NCBI RefSeq assembly: GCF_001885585.1
Contig: NZ_LSRP01000057.1
Span: 1-64,000, forward strand
DNA: 64,000 nt
Direction of reading: 5' to 3'
Origin: Pararhizobium antarcticum
GTDB lineage: Bacteria; Pseudomonadota; Alphaproteobacteria; Rhizobiales; Rhizobiaceae
A program made the translations under genes and the position numbers. The notes below the pieces were generated by a model. It did no database searches and was not told the origin of the DNA. It worked only from the letters and a program-made list of their open reading frames with translations. Of the stretch, positions 19,319-27,628 are shown piece by piece. Each line of letters begins with the position of its first letter. Positions within the stretch are counted from its first letter, which is position 1.

Positions 19319-20145
19319 GACGACACGGAACTCCGGATTGTTTCTGATGCAAGGAAATGTGAGATCGCCGCCCGTATTTCGGCGAAATGCCGAACCTTGT
19401 CGGTGGCCTTGGGTTCGACTTCGACAAAGGTCGCTGCCCTTATCGTCTGGGCAACGGTTCTGGCGGATGCGAGAGGATGAATGGCATCCTGACTGTTGCC
19501 GATGACGAGTGTCGGAATGGCAAGGGCTGCGGCCTCAGCCTCGGACACGCCTGGTCCGTCCGCGGCGATGTCGGCCAGGACGGAGGCAAAGGCCGTCGCA
19601 TCCGGCCGGTCGAAATATCCCAGCAGCGAGGCATAATTGTCCGGCGCGTTGGCCCGCAGTTCAGCGGCTGTTTCCGAAGCGGCGAAGAGACGCCGGGCTT
19701 CCTCCGGCGCATGGTCTTTTAGCAGCGACGCGATCGTCCGGATCGGCGCCATGTTTGCCGGCTCCGGGTCAAAGGTCCAGGCGGGCCTGACCAGAATGAG
19801 GGCTGCGATGCTGCCGGCATGATGGTGGGCGAGATGCAGCGCGATGGCAGCGCCCATGGAGATGCCGCCGATGACCGGGCGCATGATGCCGCGCGACCTT
19901 GCTGCGTCAAAAACATCCTCGGCGAACATGCGGATGGAAAAAGGACGTGTGCCACCGAGGCGCGACGCCCCGTGTCCACGACATTCTGCCGTGATGCGCC
20001 GCAATCCGCCCGTTTCGGGAAAGGTCTGCGCGACCTGTGCCGCGTCGCCGCCGAGCCCATGCTGGAAGACAACCGGCAAACCGTGCCCGTGATCATGGAC
20101 GGCCAGTTGTACGCTGTCCTGCGTCAGGCTGGCTGTCGCTACCAT
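19315..20145 (-). CDS. Alpha/beta hydrolase (lactonase- or esterase-like)
   Basis: Soluble alpha/beta hydrolase fold protein, 276 aa, of the 3-oxoadipate enol-lactonase-like size class. The oxyanion region is FQHGLGGDA, the nucleophile elbow GGISMGAAIAL, the acid candidate is in GNSQDAIHP and the histidine in KVRHFAEI. No signal peptide, so it is cytoplasmic. In a sugar-oxidation operon a lactone or ester of an oxidised sugar is a reasonable substrate guess, not a proven one. The ATG shares one base with the upstream stop (TGATG). Confidence 0.82.
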   Translation of the reverse strand: MVATASLTQDSVQLAVHDHGHGLPVVFQHGLGGDAAQVAQTFPETGGLRRITAECRGHGASRLGGTRPFSIRMFAEDVFDAARSRGIMRPVIGGISMGAAIALHLAHHHAGSIAALILVRPAWTFDPEPANMAPIRTIASLLKDHAPEEARRLFAASETAAELRANAPDNYASLLGYFDRPDATAFASVLADIAADGPGVSEAEAAALAIPTLVIGNSQDAIHPLASARTVAQTIRAATFVEVEPKATDKVRHFAEIRAAISHFLASETIRSSVSS

Positions 20146-20963
20146 CAGATCAGCCCTTTCAGGAAAAGCGCGACGCCGGATGCTTCAGATGCCGACAGGC
20201 CATGGGTCACCAGCGGCCCGGCGAAGCCAACCGACTTGAGCCTTGCGATGAAATCCGGAAAATCAACGATACCCTTGCCGGCGGTCGCAAAACGTCCATC
20301 GGCGTATCTGTCTTTCGCATGGGCCATGGCCAGATGCCCGGCGGATGTTTCGACGGCATGGGACACGATCTGTCGCACCTCTGCGGGCGTGCCGCGCTCG
20401 AAAAGGTTGGCGGGGTCGAGAACGATGCGCAGCCGCCGCGATCCCATTTCGGAGATCAGCCGCCTTGCGTCCGCCACCGAGGTCACGATGTTGGCCTGTT
20501 CCGGCTCGATGCCCAGATCGACCCCGTGTTTTTCGGCAAGTGCCAGAGCGTTTTCCATCTCGGCCGCCATGTCGGCCCAGGCCTGCGGATCCGTGTTGCC
20601 GGGATGATGGGCCCATTGGTCCTGTGCTTCGCGCGTGCCGGTGCAGAGCGTGACAAGCGGGATCGACAGCGCCGCCGCCGTCTCGATGACGACCGCGAGT
20701 TGGGCAAGGCCGGTGGTCCGCACCGCTTTGTCGGGATGCGCCATGTTGTAAGTGCCGGACAGTGCCGCGAGCGAAACGCCGGTCGTTGCGGCGGCGGCGC
20801 GGATGGCGGCTATGACATCAGCCGGAACGGCATCGGGCATCGACGGCAGCCCGCAACAGGCAAGATTGAATTGCGTCACGGCATAACCGCTGTCGCGGAC
20901 CGCCGACAAGGCGGTGAGCGGATCGGTTCCCGGAAAGGTTTTTGCGAAGATGCCGAGTTGCAC
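20145..20963 (-). CDS. Sugar phosphate isomerase/epimerase family TIM barrel
   Basis: Xylose-isomerase-like (AP endonuclease 2 superfamily) protein, 272 aa. Candidate metal ligands are the Glu in LGIEPEQ, the Asp in IVLDPANLF and the His in MAHAKD; the fourth ligand, usually a Glu near the C-terminus, falls at VTHGLS and is a His here, so metal binding may differ. The GTG start at 20963 is enforced by a 1-nt overlap with the upstream TAG. Function within isomerisation, epimerisation, hydration or elimination of a keto sugar cannot be fixed from sequence. Confidence 0.8.
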   Translation of the reverse strand: MQLGIFAKTFPGTDPLTALSAVRDSGYAVTQFNLACCGLPSMPDAVPADVIAAIRAAAATTGVSLAALSGTYNMAHPDKAVRTTGLAQLAVVIETAAALSIPLVTLCTGTREAQDQWAHHPGNTDPQAWADMAAEMENALALAEKHGVDLGIEPEQANIVTSVADARRLISEMGSRRLRIVLDPANLFERGTPAEVRQIVSHAVETSAGHLAMAHAKDRYADGRFATAGKGIVDFPDFIARLKSVGFAGPLVTHGLSASEASGVALFLKGLI

Positions 20964-22039
20964 TAGACGGCCCCCGTGACGGAGGCGAGTGCGACGCGCT
21001 GCCCGGTCTCGACCGAGCGTGCGATCGCCACCATGGCTCGGATCGAGGCAATGCCATCCTCGACATCGGCGCCGCGCATCGGGGCGCCCTGCAGCGCGGT
21101 GTCGGCCAGGCCTTCAAGCTGCCTGCGGAAAAAATGCCCGTCGGCGCCGAGAGGCTTGCGGGTGGTCGCATCCTTTTCGTGAAAAATCTCCACTTCGCTC
21201 GCGCGGAGATACCAGGGATTGAAGGTCTTGGCGAGAACAGAGCCGTTCTCGCCATAGAGCTGGAACCCTTCGTGCCAGTCCATCCGCACGGCCACCGTCA
21301 GATCGAGATGGCCAAGCGCGCCATTGGCAAATTCCGTTTCCACAAACCAGCAATAGGCGCCGGCGCGCTGCAAAAGCCGGGCGCGGACCGCGACGATCTC
21401 GCCGCAGAAGAAGCGGGCGGTATCGACCAGATGCGAACCATGGGCGAGCATGAAATATTGCCGCAGATCGGCTTTCGGATTGCCGGAGGGCTTGCGGGCC
21501 AGCTTGCTGGTCACCGGGAGCGGCTGGACGGCGTCCGTATTGGTGTAGCGATGGGTGGAATCGCAGTACCAGGCCTTCAGCGCAAAGATCTCGCCGATAT
21601 CGTCGCGAACGAAATCGCGCGCTGCCTCGAGCGCCGGGTCGAAGCGTTTCATGTGACCGACCTGCAGGATCTTGCCCGAACGCTTGACCGCATCGGCCAA
21701 TGTCCGGCCTTCCTCGACCGAGACGCCAATCGGTTTTTCGCAGAGCACATGCTTGCCAGCTTCCAGCGCCTTGATCGACATCGGCACATGATAGGCATCG
21801 GAGGTCGCGACGATCACGGCTTCCAGCGCCGGATCGGCGAGCATGGCATCGTAGTCGCTGAACATCCGCTCGGGCTCATAGGTTGCGCCCATGCGCGCCA
21901 GCAGATCCGGTGCCGTGTCACAGATGGCATAAAGATCGGCATTGCGGGCTTTGACGCAGGATTCCAGGTGGGCGAACTGGGCGATCGGCCCGCATCCGAG
22001 AACGCCAACCCGAAGCCGGCGGTTTTCCTTTTCAATCAT
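20963..22039 (-). CDS. Gfo/Idh/MocA family sugar oxidoreductase
   Basis: NAD(P)-dependent dehydrogenase, 358 aa. Rossmann motif VGVLGCGPIAQFAH at residues 11-24, then the family signature CEKPIG near 100 with the catalytic-type Lys, and a C-terminal substrate-binding alpha/beta domain with the His in MLAHGSHLVDTARF. Such enzymes oxidise or reduce a secondary hydroxyl, often at C3 of a glycoside or on inositols. It is the second gene of the minus-strand operon, 11 bases after an IolE-like gene and overlapping the next TIM barrel by 1 nt. Confidence 0.88.
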   Translation of the reverse strand: MIEKENRRLRVGVLGCGPIAQFAHLESCVKARNADLYAICDTAPDLLARMGATYEPERMFSDYDAMLADPALEAVIVATSDAYHVPMSIKALEAGKHVLCEKPIGVSVEEGRTLADAVKRSGKILQVGHMKRFDPALEAARDFVRDDIGEIFALKAWYCDSTHRYTNTDAVQPLPVTSKLARKPSGNPKADLRQYFMLAHGSHLVDTARFFCGEIVAVRARLLQRAGAYCWFVETEFANGALGHLDLTVAVRMDWHEGFQLYGENGSVLAKTFNPWYLRASEVEIFHEKDATTRKPLGADGHFFRRQLEGLADTALQGAPMRGADVEDGIASIRAMVAIARSVETGQRVALASVTGAV

Positions 22040-22050
22040 GCTGGTCTACC

Positions 22051-22869
22051 TCAGATGCGAAAGGACCGCATCGTTTCGCGGTTGATCTTGATGGCGCCGG
22101 CCGGATCGGCGGCGGCGGCGTCGGATTCCTCTTCCAGCACCAGCCATCCGTTGAAGCGCGGCGCCTTCAACACAATGTCGATGACGGCCGGGGTGTCGAG
22201 ACGGCCCTTGCCAAGCATCGCCCACCGATCTTTGGTGTCGACATCCTTGAGGTGCAGGTAGCGGATGCGGTCCTGATAGGTGCGCAGCGTATCTGCGATG
22301 TCGTCATGTCCGCGCAGGATATGGCCGGTATCGGGGACCCAGCCGACCAGCGATGCATCGAGAAGCGAAAACATCCGGTCATAGTCTGCACGGTTGAACA
22401 GCAAGGTGTTGTGGTGCGAGCTAGGATGCACGGCAACCTCGACGCCGCCGGCTTTTCCAAGCGCCGCCGCGCGGTTGTAGAAGTCGGCGGCAATCGTGAA
22501 CTTGTCGTCGCGCGGGCCTTCCGAGACGATGGTGGCCGAGCCGATCGACACGACGGCACCGGGGAAACGGGCGGCGAAATCGATCCAGCGTTGCGCGGTC
22601 GCCAGATCGTTGTCGATCTCGTCCGCCAGCGTGAAACCGCTTCTGGAGCCAAAGGCGAAGGCAACGAGTTGCAGTCCGCTGCGTTGAAGTGCGGCGGCAA
22701 ATTCGGCAGGTTTGTCCGCATAATGGCCGATCATAGTGTCGGTGATTTCGATACCCGCATAACCGCCGGCAGCGATGGCCGAAAGCAGATCGTCGGGCGT
22801 TCCGGCAAAGCCATCACCGAGCATTTCCCATGTAAAGGTCTGGCAACCAACCTTGATATCCCTGGTCAT
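22051..22869 (-). CDS. IolE-like sugar isomerase/dehydratase TIM barrel
   Basis: Xylose-isomerase-like barrel, 272 aa from the ATG at 22869. The N-terminus VGCQTFTWEMLGDG resembles inosose dehydratases (IolE). Metal-site candidates are a His in VAVHPSSHHN (a Glu in most relatives), Asp in PDTGHIL, His in RYLHLKDV and Glu in LVLEEESD. The frame is open to 23028, but that extension is low-complexity and unlike the family. It is the first gene of the operon and so probably acts early. IolE-like enzymes can dehydrate or hydrate 3-keto-type substrates; the real substrate is unknown. Confidence 0.8.
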   Translation of the reverse strand: MTRDIKVGCQTFTWEMLGDGFAGTPDDLLSAIAAGGYAGIEITDTMIGHYADKPAEFAAALQRSGLQLVAFAFGSRSGFTLADEIDNDLATAQRWIDFAARFPGAVVSIGSATIVSEGPRDDKFTIAADFYNRAAALGKAGGVEVAVHPSSHHNTLLFNRADYDRMFSLLDASLVGWVPDTGHILRGHDDIADTLRTYQDRIRYLHLKDVDTKDRWAMLGKGRLDTPAVIDIVLKAPRFNGWLVLEEESDAAAADPAGAIKINRETMRSFRI

Positions 22870-23238
22870 TTCCTGTTCCCTGGTTCCACCCTGTAGGCGG
22901 TGTTCTTCTTGTGGATGGTCGTGGTTATCTTGGTGCAATTCGGTGCTTTCAGGGTATGCAGCGGATCCCGGGTCGGGTGATCTGACCGGATCAGTCAGGA
23001 GGCCCAATGGGTGCGAACGCAGCGGCACTGCGCGCCTGGTCTTCCCCGCAACTGCCCCTCTTGCCTCCCGGCACGCACAAGTACCCTCGAAATTTCCTCG
23101 CTCTCGTTGCCGTATGTTTCATAAAAATTTGTCGCGCGTCAAGAAATAAAATGCTTATCATCGGTGACACGAATCCTGCAGCCGGCGGTGCCGGGGCGGA
23201 GCGCGGGGGCGGGATATAATTTCGGGAGGAGACTGAAA
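22870..23238. other. Divergent promoter region of the glycoside/keto-sugar module
   Basis: About 370 bases between two divergent operons with no credible gene. An AT-rich core at about 23115-23160 contains CGCGCGTCAAG, also present upstream of the LacI gene, and should hold the operator and both promoters. Confidence 0.6.
23133..23143 (+). promoter_or_regulatory. Candidate LacI-family operator, copy 1
   Basis: CGCGCGTCAAG in an AT-rich setting between the two divergent sugar operons. The identical 11-mer recurs at 26543-26553 between the LacI regulator gene and the kinase gene. The shared sequence and equal setting support one regulator acting at both places; the regulator identity is inferred. 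Confidence 0.5.
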
Positions 23239-24387
23239 ATGGGTGCGCATACACGGGAAACGATCGGCCTCGGGGTGATCGGTTGCGGCAATATCTCGAT
23301 GACCTATCTGCGGAATGCCGCGCTGTTTGCGGGGATCGAACTGCGTGCCTGCGCTGACATCTCGGCCGAAATGTCGGGGCTCAGGGCGCGCGAATACGGC
23401 ATTCGGGCGGCGAGTGTCGATGGTCTTCTCGCCGATCCGGAGATCGACCTGGTTCTCAACCTGACGGTTCCGGCGGTGCATTTCGATGTCACCCTCTCGG
23501 CGCTGTCGGCTGGCAAACATGTCTTTACCGAAAAACCGCTGGCGACCTCGGCGGCGGATGGGCGCAGGCTGGTTGCCGAAGCCCTTGCGCGGGATCTGCG
23601 TCTCGGCTCGGCGCCCGATACATTTCTCGGTGCGGCAGGCCGGCGCGCCCGGCGTCTGATGGAGGATGGCGCGATTGGCCGACCGGTCAGCGGTACCGCC
23701 TTCATGATGGGGCGCGGCATGGAGCATTGGCACCCCAATCCGCAATTCTACTATCAGCCGGGCGGCGGTCCCGTCTTCGACATGGGCCCCTATTATCTGA
23801 CCATGCTGGTCAACCTGCTCGGTCCGGTGGTGCGGGTGATGGCGATGGCGACCAAAGGCCAGGACGAGCGGATGATTACCGCGGACGGTCCGTTCAAGAA
23901 CACCACGTTCAGGGTGGAAACGCCGACCAACGTTTTGTCGCTTCTCGAATTTCAATCGGGCACGACAGTCACCTTCGGGGCGTCATGGGATGTCTTTCGT
24001 CACTCCAATCATCCGATCGAACTGCATGGCACGGAGGGTTCGCTTCGCCTGCCGGATCCCGATACGTTCGGCGGGACGGTGTCGCTCTCCGAGCGCGGCG
24101 CCGACTGGCGCGATTTCGAAAGCGAGAACGCGCCCTATGGCAAGCGCAACTGGCCGTTCGATGCGCCGGATCGGGCAAACTACCGCATGCTTGGCGTTGC
24201 CGATCTGGTAAGGTCGCTGCATGAAGGGCGGGCGCCCCGCGCTTCCGGCGAACTGGCCCTGCATGTGCTCGAGATCATGGAGGCCATTCTGGCCTCCGGC
24301 GAAAGCCGACAATCGGTGAGCATCGCGGCAGGCCTGCAGCAACCGGCTCTGCTGGGAGAAGACGAAGCGCGAAGCTTTCTGGTGTGA
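23239..24387 (+). CDS. Gfo/Idh/MocA family sugar oxidoreductase
   Basis: Second NAD(P)-dependent sugar dehydrogenase/reductase of the module, 382 aa. Rossmann motif LGVIGCGNISMTY near the N-terminus, signature TEKPLA near residue 100, and GGGPVFDMGPYYLTML in the substrate domain. The start at 23239 has GGGAGGAG six bases upstream; an in-frame ATG at 23164 lies in the promoter region. It is divergent from the six-gene operon and likely works with it, either as the entry oxidation or the final reduction. It is followed by an esterase with overlapping or near-overlapping start. Confidence 0.88.
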   Translation: MGAHTRETIGLGVIGCGNISMTYLRNAALFAGIELRACADISAEMSGLRAREYGIRAASVDGLLADPEIDLVLNLTVPAVHFDVTLSALSAGKHVFTEKPLATSAADGRRLVAEALARDLRLGSAPDTFLGAAGRRARRLMEDGAIGRPVSGTAFMMGRGMEHWHPNPQFYYQPGGGPVFDMGPYYLTMLVNLLGPVVRVMAMATKGQDERMITADGPFKNTTFRVETPTNVLSLLEFQSGTTVTFGASWDVFRHSNHPIELHGTEGSLRLPDPDTFGGTVSLSERGADWRDFESENAPYGKRNWPFDAPDRANYRMLGVADLVRSLHEGRAPRASGELALHVLEIMEAILASGESRQSVSIAAGLQQPALLGEDEARSFLV

Positions 24388-24410
24388 GCGGGAGAGGTAA
24401 AGGCAGCAGC

Positions 24411-25361
24411 ATGGCAGAGATGGATGTGGGCGCGCGGCGCGTGCTGGAACTGGGGGCGGAACAGGTACCGCGTCCATTTGAAACCGGCAGCCCACAACGG
24501 GCGCGGGCCGACTATGATGCGACCTGCCCGACCCTGCAGGGCGACCGGGAGGCCGTTGCCACGATCGAAGATCGTCATATCGACGGACCGAACGGCGCTA
24601 TCACCCTGCGCGTCTATCGCGGTATCGGCGCGCCGGAGCGCAACGGTCCGGGCCTGCTCTATCTGCATGGTGGCGGCTGGGTGATCGGCAATCTGGAATC
24701 CCATGACGAGATCTGCCGCTGGTTTGCCAATCGTGCCGCCTGCACCGTGATCTGTCCGGATTACCGGCTTGCGCCCGAACACAGGTTTCCCGAGGGCTTG
24801 ACGGATTGTGTGGCCAGCCTGGCCTTCATGGCGTCTTCAGCTGCCGACCTCGGCCTTGACCCAAGCCGTCTTGCCGTTGCCGGCGACAGTGCCGGTGGCA
24901 ATCTTGCAGCCGTGCTCGCGCTGATGTCCGGTGCCGGTCAGGTCCCGCCGATTGCCGCGCAATTGCTGCTCTATCCGAATACCGATGCGGCCCAGACGGC
25001 AGAGAGCTATCGCCGGTTCTCGACGGGCTTTGGCTTGACCGCGGCAACCATGCAATGGTTTCGCGATCACTATATCCGGGATGCGGCCGACATTGCCGAC
25101 TGGCGTGTCTCGCCGCTCCGGGCAGAGCGCCTGGAAGGTGCGCCTCCGGCCTTCATCGCCATTGCCGGGCTGGATATTCTGGCCGACGAGGGCGTTGCCT
25201 ATGCCGATCGCCTGCGGACGCATGGTGTTCCCGTCGTGCTGCGCCACTGGACGGACCAAATCCACGGCTTCGTCTCGATGGGCAGATACATCCCCGCAGC
25301 CCGACAGGCCGTCGAGGAAGCTGTGGCGGCGTGGCATGGTTTCGAGCAGGGGGACGGCTGA
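24411..25361 (+). CDS. Alpha/beta hydrolase, hormone-sensitive-lipase type esterase
   Basis: Cytoplasmic carboxylesterase of the HSL/acetyl-esterase family, 316 aa from the ATG at 24411. The oxyanion motif LHGGGWVIG, the nucleophile GDSAGGNLAA, Asp in LDILADEG and His in DQIHGFVSM form a complete catalytic set. A GTG at 24384 overlaps the previous stop (GTGA) and is an alternative start; the ATG has AAAGG upstream. Together with the dehydrogenase it may remove acyl groups from a decorated sugar or glycoside. Specific substrate unknown. Confidence 0.86.
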   Translation: MAEMDVGARRVLELGAEQVPRPFETGSPQRARADYDATCPTLQGDREAVATIEDRHIDGPNGAITLRVYRGIGAPERNGPGLLYLHGGGWVIGNLESHDEICRWFANRAACTVICPDYRLAPEHRFPEGLTDCVASLAFMASSAADLGLDPSRLAVAGDSAGGNLAAVLALMSGAGQVPPIAAQLLLYPNTDAAQTAESYRRFSTGFGLTAATMQWFRDHYIRDAADIADWRVSPLRAERLEGAPPAFIAIAGLDILADEGVAYADRLRTHGVPVVLRHWTDQIHGFVSMGRYIPAARQAVEEAVAAWHGFEQGDG

Positions 25362-25376
25362 AGAACTGCCCTCGCT

Positions 25377-26411
25377 CTATGCCGATTTGCGCATCACCAG
25401 GGTCCCGTCGAGGCTGATCTTCTGTGGCAGCGCCGGATCCTGCGCCTCCCTGTCACCCAGCAAAGCCAGCAGCATGTCGACGCTGCCGGCAGTCATGGCG
25501 GCAAAATCCTGGCCCATCGTCGTCAGCGGCGGACAGGTGTAGCGGCTCAGGGGATGGTCGTCATGGGCGGCAATGCGCAGATTGTCGCCCTTCTTGCGGC
25601 CGATCTTCAGCCGATGGGCAAAGGCTGCCGCCATGACGCCAAACGCCAGGCGATCGTTGGCGCACAGGATGGTCCGGCTCGGAAGCCGGTTGGCCGTCAG
25701 CACGCCGTCCATCTGCTCATATCCGATCCGCTCGAAATCCCACGTGTACTCGGCATTCGTTTCGATCACCATTGGCTCATGGCCCTGGGCTTCCATCGTG
25801 GCGATGTAGCTTGCACGGCGTTCCGGCGAGTTGTGATTGACGTGCGGAATATCGAAATAGGCGGGCGCATCTCCGGACCGGCAGAGATAATCGACAATCG
25901 TTGCAATGCTCTGGTGATTGTTGTTGCCGATAAACGGCGTGGTTCCCTCGATATAGGTATCGAAATAGACGAAGGGCAGGTTCTGGGCGAGCCTCTCGAA
26001 CACGCGCGGATCGGATTTGAGCCCGAGCGGAGCAACCACCGCGCCTGCCACCTTCAGCGACAGCATCGTCTTGATTGCCTCTGCCTCCAGTTCGGCCAGG
26101 CCATGCGAGGATATCACGATCGGCCAGTAGCCTTCATCGCGCAGGCGCAGTTCCAGCCGGTTGACCATTTCGGCATAAAAAGGGTCCGTCAGGGCCGGTA
26201 CGAGAATGCCGACATTGCGGGTCTGCTTGCGGTTGAGGTTGCGGGCGTAGAGGTTGGGCTGATAGTCCGTCGACCGGAGCGCTGCCTCGATCAGTGTCCG
26301 TGTCGCGGGTTTGACGCTGGTCGGATCGTGAAAATACTTGGACAGCGTCGGGCGAGAGATGCCGCAGGACTTGGCGAAGTCCTCCATCGTCTTGTGTGTT
26401 GATTTTTCCAT
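25377..26411 (-). CDS. LacI family transcriptional regulator
   Basis: DNA-binding regulator, 344 aa. The N-terminal helix-turn-helix reads DFAKSCGISRPTLSKYFHDPTSVKPATR with hinge YQPNLYARNLNRKQT, and the rest is a periplasmic-binding-protein-like sensor (VGILVPALTDPFYAEMV). It lies between module A and the kinase/epimerase pair and is divergent from the latter. An 11-mer shared by its own upstream region and the divergent promoter at 23.1 kb suggests that it controls both. The effector would be a sugar or sugar derivative. Confidence 0.93.
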   Translation of the reverse strand: MEKSTHKTMEDFAKSCGISRPTLSKYFHDPTSVKPATRTLIEAALRSTDYQPNLYARNLNRKQTRNVGILVPALTDPFYAEMVNRLELRLRDEGYWPIVISSHGLAELEAEAIKTMLSLKVAGAVVAPLGLKSDPRVFERLAQNLPFVYFDTYIEGTTPFIGNNNHQSIATIVDYLCRSGDAPAYFDIPHVNHNSPERRASYIATMEAQGHEPMVIETNAEYTWDFERIGYEQMDGVLTANRLPSRTILCANDRLAFGVMAAAFAHRLKIGRKKGDNLRIAAHDDHPLSRYTCPPLTTMGQDFAAMTAGSVDMLLALLGDREAQDPALPQKISLDGTLVMRKSA

Positions 26412-26542
26412 CGACCGTCAGTTCACGTGTTGTGCCGCCAAGCGCGCATTCTGTTCTTATGCGGCCGGATGGCCTCGAGTGCAACCGGTCGCGGAAAGTC
26501 ATTGGAAAGTTTTGTCGTCGACTGCGTTGCGAGATAATATTA

Positions 26543-26553
26543 CGCGCGTCAAG
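26543..26553 (+). promoter_or_regulatory. Candidate LacI-family operator, copy 2
   Basis: CGCGCGTCAAG, identical to 23133-23143, again preceded by an AT-rich stretch (GATAATATTA), in the gap between the LacI gene and the PfkB kinase gene. It would allow autoregulation and control of the kinase operon. Confidence 0.5.
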
Positions 26554-26662
26554 TTTTGAATTGACAGGTTTAGCGCATGTCCTAGAAGGGATTGCCTAAA
26601 CCCATAGGTCGCTGCGCTGGCGTCGATTTTTAAAACATCTCTGAAAGCGATTGGTGTCCCTC

Positions 26663-27628
26663 ATGAAAAAGCTCGTCTGCGCCGGGGAAATTCTCGTTGA
26701 AATCATGGCCGACCGGCTCGATCAGAGCCTGGGTGCGCCGGGCCTGCTACACGGTCCCTTCCCCTCGGGCGCGCCGGCCATCTTCATAGCCCAGGCCGCG
26801 CGTCTGGGGCAGCCGACAGGCCTGATCAGCGCCGTCGGCGACGATGATTTCGGATGGATGACCATCGACAGGTTGCGGGACTGGGGTTCGGATATCTCGG
26901 CTGTCGCGGTTCACAAGGACCAGTCGACGGGAACGGCGTTTGTCACCTACCGTGGAGATGGCTCACGTCATTTCGTCTTCAACATCAAGCACAGCGCGGC
27001 GGGATCAATGGCGATCGACGCGGCGGCGCAGGCGCTTCTGGCTGGTGCCGATCATGTGCACGTCACGGGGTCCTCGCTGTTCTCCGAGCCGGCGACTGCT
27101 GCCATCCTCACGAGCCTGGAGATCGTCAAGCGCAAGGGCGGCACCGTGTCCTTCGATCCCAATATTCGCAAGGAAATCATCGGCCTGCCCGGCATGCGCG
27201 AGGCGCTGGACCGGGTTCTGGCGCTGACGGATATCTTCCTGCCTTCGGGCGAGGAGCTGTTCCTTTTTACAGCATCGACCGATGAGGCCTTGGCGGTTGC
27301 GGACATGCTGGCCCGTGGCGTTTCGGCTGTGATCGTCAAGAAGGGTGCACAAGGCGCCGTCTACTATGACAGGCATGGCAGCGTTTCGGCGCCAGCTTTT
27401 CCCGTAATCGAGATCGATCCGACCGGGGCCGGCGATTGTTTCGGAGCGGGCTTTGTTTCCTTCTGGCTTCGGGGCGTCGAACCGCACATTGCCTTGAAGG
27501 CTGCCTGTGCCTGCGGGGCGCTCGCCGTGACCCGCAAGGGGCCGATGGAAGGGATTGCCACGCTCGCGGGGGTGGAGAGGTTTCTGCTGGATTCAGACCC
27601 GGATTGGGATCAGGGGAGGCTGTCATGA
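26663..27628 (+). CDS. PfkB family sugar kinase, probable tagatose kinase
   Basis: Ribokinase-fold ATP-dependent ketose kinase, 321 aa. It has the N-terminal sheet LVCAGEILVEIMA, the glycine pair region FPSGAPAIFIAQAARLG, and PfkB signature 2 DPTGAGDCFGAGF with the catalytic Asp. It overlaps the following GatZ-like gene by 4 nt (ATGA). The same pairing is known in Agrobacterium tumefaciens, where the kinase is tagatose kinase; assignment to tagatose here is by context and resemblance, not proof. The ATG at 26663 follows a TTG at 26651 that could also serve. Confidence 0.85.
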   Translation: MKKLVCAGEILVEIMADRLDQSLGAPGLLHGPFPSGAPAIFIAQAARLGQPTGLISAVGDDDFGWMTIDRLRDWGSDISAVAVHKDQSTGTAFVTYRGDGSRHFVFNIKHSAAGSMAIDAAAQALLAGADHVHVTGSSLFSEPATAAILTSLEIVKRKGGTVSFDPNIRKEIIGLPGMREALDRVLALTDIFLPSGEELFLFTASTDEALAVADMLARGVSAVIVKKGAQGAVYYDRHGSVSAPAFPVIEIDPTGAGDCFGAGFVSFWLRGVEPHIALKAACACGALAVTRKGPMEGIATLAGVERFLLDSDPDWDQGRLS

